A stretch of 64,000 bases of DNA from Cytobacillus sp. NJ13 (GTDB taxonomy: Bacteria > Bacillota > Bacilli > Bacillales > Cytobacillaceae), in assembly GCA_030348385.1 (NCBI GenBank), contig JAUCFP010000006.1:1798001-1862000 (forward strand), read 5' to 3'. Under the pieces are notes generated by a model. It did no database searches. It saw only the letters and a program-made list of their open reading frames with translations, and was not told the DNA's origin. Below are positions 61,004 to 64,000 of the stretch, piece by piece. The position numbers and the translations under genes are program-made. How positions within the stretch are numbered: position 1 is the first letter of the stretch; the number at the start of each line of letters is the position of its first letter.

Positions 61004-61558
61004 TTATTCTGCCCAGCTGTAGATAGAGATAGATATTATCCCGTAATTTTCATGTTTCCGCTGAACCAGTCTTCCGAATGTATCAGGGAGTTCTACATCA
61101 GAACCATGTTCGCACAGAATCGTTCCCTGACCCGAAAGCAAATCATTCTCATCAATTACCTTCAGAAGCTTAAGAAGCTGCTGCTTGCGGTAAGGCGGAT
61201 CAAGAAATATATAATCGAAAACCAGATCTCTTTTTAATATTGCCTTAATGGCACGATCCGCATCATTTCGATACACTTCCACCTTTTCTTCAAAACCGCA
61301 TGTCCGAATATTTTCATGGATGGTTTGGATGGCCTTTCCGTCCCTATCGACAAAAATGACCTTGTCTGCTCCTCTGCTGAGGGCTTCGATGCCAAGACCG
61401 CCGCTGCCCGCAAATAGATCAAGGCCAAGGCCCCCGTCAAAATACGGCCCAATTATATTAAAGATAGCTTCTTTTACTTTATCAGTCGTCGGACGGGTTG
61501 AACTGCCCGGAACAGCTTTCAATATCTTCCCTTTTCTTGTTCCTGATACCACTCGCAT
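61004..61558 (-). CDS. rsmD: 16S rRNA (guanine-966-N2)-methyltransferase RsmD
   Basis: The 184-residue SAM methyltransferase has the LDLFAGSGGLGIEALSRGA motif and the catalytic DPPY (FLDPPYRK, about 125). ATG 61558 gives the family start MRVVSGTRKGK and follows GGTGATAGT; the longer reading is less likely. It corresponds to ylbH and lies next to csfG. Confidence 0.94.
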   Translation of the reverse strand: MRVVSGTRKGKILKAVPGSSTRPTTDKVKEAIFNIIGPYFDGGLGLDLFAGSGGLGIEALSRGADKVIFVDRDGKAIQTIHENIRTCGFEEKVEVYRNDADRAIKAILKRDLVFDYIFLDPPYRKQQLLKLLKVIDENDLLSGQGTILCEHGSDVELPDTFGRLVQRKHENYGIISISIYSWAE

Positions 61559-61711
61559 ACTATCACCGCTAACCTGCAAAATTTTAATTTTCCTGCCTGT
61601 TCAGATGGGAAAACTGCTTTTTTCTATCCTATCCTACCATATCTTACAATTGGTAGCCACCCGGCAAATTGTAAGCGGAATCATCAGCTGGAAAAAAATA
61701 TAGTATGAAGT

Positions 61712-61740
61712 GTATATCCATAAGGATTGTGGAAATAATG
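61712..61740 (+). promoter_or_regulatory. Sigma-F/sigma-G type promoter of the csfG-like RNA
   Basis: On the plus strand GTATA (61712-61716) and GGAAATAATG (61731-61740) are separated by 14 bases and fit GYATA and GGnnAnAnTR exactly. The spacing equals that of the sigG promoter in this window. Confidence 0.8.
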
Positions 61741-61747
61741 TAATTAA

Positions 61748-61895
61748 CAGCATCTATTCGAGGATGTTGTTGCCAACCGCGGAGAAGACTTACGTTTCCC
61801 CATAAGTTCTTCCTCCGGTTTCTCCTCTCCCTTTGCCTTCTATCCTGAAAAGGATATAGAAGGACCCTGCAGTTATCTGCAGGGCTTTTTATTTT
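61748..61895 (+). ncRNA. csfG: Sporulation small RNA CsfG (candidate)
   Basis: The 340-base region between rsmD and the next gene encodes no protein. It has a forespore-type promoter at its left and ends in a strong terminator at 61865-61894 (CCCTGCAG, CTGCAGGG, T run). B. subtilis csfG, a conserved sporulation RNA controlled by sigma-F and sigma-G, lies beside ylbH (rsmD), the same neighbour as here. Inside, ACTTACG and a TAAGT side can pair, as can CTTCTATCC with GGATATAGAAG. The unpaired part (about 61797-61845) is rich in C and T, with TTCCTCC and TCTCCTCTCC, complementary to ribosome binding sites. The 5' end is predicted, not measured. Confidence 0.8.
61862..61895 (+). terminator. Terminator of the csfG-like RNA
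   Basis: CCCTGCAG and CTGCAGGG form a perfect 8-base stem around TTAT, followed by CTTTTTATTTT on the plus strand. Confidence 0.88.
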
Positions 61896-61898
61896 GAT

Positions 61899-63311
61899 TT
61901 AGTCCGGTTCAGCTTTCAGCTGAATCTCTCTTTCTCCTTCTTCAGCAGTCACTCCGAAGAGTGATTTAAACCATTGGATTTCCATAAATACGGTTCCGTT
62001 TTGATTGGTTAATGGATTTTCAAGCAGTCCATAGTCTTCTTCATTATAAATGAAAACATTTTTATTTAAGTAAAACCGATAACTGTTATTCCCTTTTGAC
62101 AAAAGCATCGTTTCCTCACTGGATAGGATCTTAACTTCAAATCCTAATGCCTTCATCGTAGCTGCAAATGGAAGAAGCCTCTTTCCATCCCTATAGATTA
62201 AATCAATGCTTGCTTTCTCAGCACCAGACACCAATAGCTTTTTTTCTTTCTGGAAATACAGAGGAACAAATGGAGCATCGCTTTTGGTATTCATCGTGAA
62301 AAAATGTGTGTTAAGACCTTTCACATCACTTAAGAGCTTGTCCAGCTTTTCTGCATTCAGAGAATTCACCTTTATTACTTGCATAAGAAAGGCTTTCAGC
62401 TCATCTTCGGTTAACTCGCCCTGCAGTTCCTGCAGGACCGCGCTTCCTTTCGAAGAACTGGGTTTCATATCTAATAAGCCTGCTGTGAAAACATCGATTA
62501 CCCAGGTTTGAGAGTCCTCTGAAAACTTTCTTTGAAACAGTATAGTAATAAGATTTTTTTCCAGCTGTGCAATCTTAGTGCGAGGAGAGGTAATAAGGAT
62601 ATTTTCATCTTTATATTCAGGGTATTGATCAGTAAAGATAATCGTCAAGAATGGCAAATCTCCAATCTCATTTAGTTTCTTGAAATTGAAGCTGGCTGCC
62701 TGGATTTCTTCTGAGTATACCTCTGCGTTGTTAATATCTTTCTTCAACAGCGGTTTTTGCTGCCAGTAAAGAGTTGGAACATTCCCTTTGCCCTCGAAAT
62801 AATAATAATTGATATGATCTAATTTCTTTCGGGCTTTTAGCCGGATTCCCGCAGCCCACGAACCCTCTCTTTTGAAAGAATCCGAAATAGTTATGGACAA
62901 GCCTTCAGCCTTTTGGCCGGGAAATTTCACAAACCAATCAGTTAACAATAATGCTTTATTTCTTTCATTTATCGGTACAGTATACTCAAATATCATCTGA
63001 TCATCAGAAGAAAAAAAGGTAAAAGGATTTTCGTCTGCTGAATCACAGGCTTCTCCGGCTCCATTCTTGCATTTCCATTTAAATAGAGTGTTGGGGATAA
63101 CAAGCCTATATTCTTCTTGTTCCATGAGTCCGTGTATCTTTTGGGTGATTTTAAGTTCTTTTTGACGTGTTTCAACTATGATTTCCTGTGTAATAGCCCC
63201 GGAACTCTCCAAGGCAATCGCATGCTCAGAATAAGCCTGCCACTGCCAAAACAGCATGCCTGAAATGATTCCAGACAAAATAAAAAAAATAAGTAAGGAT
63301 GCCTTCCACAT
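61899..63311 (-). CDS. Membrane-anchored protein of unknown function with a C-terminal stalk-like domain
   Basis: The 470-residue protein has an N-terminal transmembrane helix (about 5-22) and a long extracytoplasmic part. The C-terminal segment (about 380-465, RDGKRLLPFAATMKALGFEV and VFIYNEEDYGLLENPLTNQNGTVFMEIQWFKSLFG) resembles copper-amine-oxidase N-terminal-like stalk domains. The middle, beginning LVIPNTLFKWKCKNG, was not recognised. No signal-peptidase site is clear, so it is probably membrane-bound. The ATG follows AGAGGG. It is convergent with csfG; the function is unknown. Confidence 0.75.
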   Translation of the reverse strand: MWKASLLIFFILSGIISGMLFWQWQAYSEHAIALESSGAITQEIIVETRQKELKITQKIHGLMEQEEYRLVIPNTLFKWKCKNGAGEACDSADENPFTFFSSDDQMIFEYTVPINERNKALLLTDWFVKFPGQKAEGLSITISDSFKREGSWAAGIRLKARKKLDHINYYYFEGKGNVPTLYWQQKPLLKKDINNAEVYSEEIQAASFNFKKLNEIGDLPFLTIIFTDQYPEYKDENILITSPRTKIAQLEKNLITILFQRKFSEDSQTWVIDVFTAGLLDMKPSSSKGSAVLQELQGELTEDELKAFLMQVIKVNSLNAEKLDKLLSDVKGLNTHFFTMNTKSDAPFVPLYFQKEKKLLVSGAEKASIDLIYRDGKRLLPFAATMKALGFEVKILSSEETMLLSKGNNSYRFYLNKNVFIYNEEDYGLLENPLTNQNGTVFMEIQWFKSLFGVTAEEGEREIQLKAEPD

Positions 63312-63485
63312 TGCTATGCCCTCTTAATCAATTTTCTTTTAACCTAACAATACCAAAGGGAAGGTCATCCGTCACATTTATTTTGTATAAATTGTATGAA
63401 ATTTCATCTTATATGCCCGGAAGAGTTTTTCAGGAAACGCAGGTGCAAGGATCATAAAATTTCTCGCCACATTCCTCAGTTCATT

Positions 63486-63800
63486 TTATGCAAAATCAAA
63501 GTCCATACCATGATCTGAAATACCGCTCACATCACCAATACTCATGCAGGTAAATGCCCAATCACTAAATGATACACCTTGTGACGATATAAATTCTTCA
63601 AGTTCGCCAAGGTTCAGGGAAAAGACATCCATATTATTAGCTGCTGCCAGCATCCCTTTTGCACTGAGTGCTGCGATGATGGAGACCACAACAAAACCAT
63701 TCATATGATGAATATGCCTTTTTTCAATTGCAGAAATATCCGACTTTACTAAGTATGCTGCCCATAGAAGAAATGTCATCGAAAGAAAAAGGTAAAGCAT
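63486..63800 (-). CDS. Small membrane protein of unknown function
   Basis: The 104-residue protein has two likely transmembrane segments (about 2-18 and 35-53) and a C-terminal acidic region ending HGMDFDFA. A GGGGAGAG site 8 bases before the ATG supports it as a real gene. No family was recognised. It diverges from the gene at 63930. Confidence 0.6.
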   Translation of the reverse strand: MLYLFLSMTFLLWAAYLVKSDISAIEKRHIHHMNGFVVVSIIAALSAKGMLAAANNMDVFSLNLGELEEFISSQGVSFSDWAFTCMSIGDVSGISDHGMDFDFA

Positions 63801-63929
63801 TCATTCACTCTCCCCTCTGCTTTTTAGGTGCTACTTCTATTTTTATGCTGAAAATGATAAAGTATGGATGGACAAAAGGCATTTTATTTTTAAGAAGTGA
63901 ATGCTAAGAGTTTTAAGGGGGTTCTAATT

Positions 63930-64000
63930 TTGATACAGCGTTTTATAGAAATTGGTGAAGGATACTCTGATATTTATGAATTAATTGAAATCGCCCGGGC
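63930..64000 (+). CDS. Start of a DUF7147/YlbA-like protein (cut by the window edge)
   Basis: The reading from TTG at 63930 gives MIQRFIEIGEGYSDIYELIE, with an AAGGGGG site about 9 bases upstream. The N-terminus recalls a small conserved Bacillus family (DUF7147, YlbA-like) from memory only. The gene runs off the right edge; the remainder is needed for a firm call. Confidence 0.6.
   Translation, partial: MIQRFIEIGEGYSDIYELIEIAR

Overview
The window is low-GC Firmicute DNA, almost certainly a spore-forming member of the Bacillaceae. The evidence is the conserved Bacillus gene order, strong GGAGG-type ribosome binding sites, many TTG and GTG starts, the sporulation genes spoIIGA, sigE, sigG, spoVD, spoVE and ylbJ, PyrR attenuators, a T-box leader and a bacillithiol gene. 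It reads like the Bacillus subtilis pyr-ylm-dcw-ylb segment in inverse orientation, so most genes lie on the minus strand. The exact species cannot be fixed from the sequence; a Bacillus firmus/Cytobacillus-like organism is an inference.

Layout. 1-9900: pyrimidine operon (pyrR, pyrP, pyrB, pyrC, pyrAA, pyrAB, pyrK, start of pyrD), with three PyrR-type attenuators ahead of pyrR, pyrP and pyrB. 9862-15525: rluD, lspA, a degenerate YlyA, ileS with an isoleucine T-box, and divIVA. 15670-19082: ylmH, ylmG, sepF, ylmE, ylmD and ylmC, a division-site and PLP/RNA housekeeping cluster. 19177-21826: sigG, sigE and spoIIGA, with a sigma-F type promoter before sigG. 22148-23454: a plus-strand flavohemoprotein gene with an Fnr-like site. 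23570-43372: the dcw division and cell-wall cluster from mraZ to ftsZ, including spoVD, spoVE and an orphan Mur-ligase N-terminal domain between murE and mraY. 43650-46723: bshC, a DUF3397 protein and panE. 46911-50141: a biotin-dependent acyl-CoA carboxylase set behind a cre-like site. 50405-58499: ylbP, an rsfA-like gene, an enoyl-CoA hydratase relative, rpmF, yceD, tmcAL, ylbL, ylbK and ylbJ. 58500-60384: a complete group IIC intron with its maturase, sitting directly behind the coaD terminator. 60464-64000: coaD, rsmD, a sporulation RNA matching CsfG in position and promoter, a membrane-anchored protein of unknown function, a small membrane protein and the start of a further plus-strand gene.

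How it works together. The pyr genes make UMP and are switched by PyrR in response to uridine nucleotides. The dcw and ylm genes build septal peptidoglycan and assemble the FtsZ ring. spoIIGA, sigE and sigG carry the mother-cell and forespore programme, and spoVD, spoVE, ylbJ and the CsfG candidate are sporulation functions scattered among vegetative genes. Accessory material relative to B. subtilis includes the hmp insertion, the carboxylase/enoyl-CoA hydratase genes, the group II intron, the orphan Mur domain and a short interspersed stem-loop repeat (three copies and one remnant).

No new defence, secretion or biosynthetic system was seen. The most interesting items are the CsfG-like RNA, the intron seated in a shared terminator, the orphan Mur domain, the modular repeat family, and the MraZ-type paired boxes upstream of mraZ.
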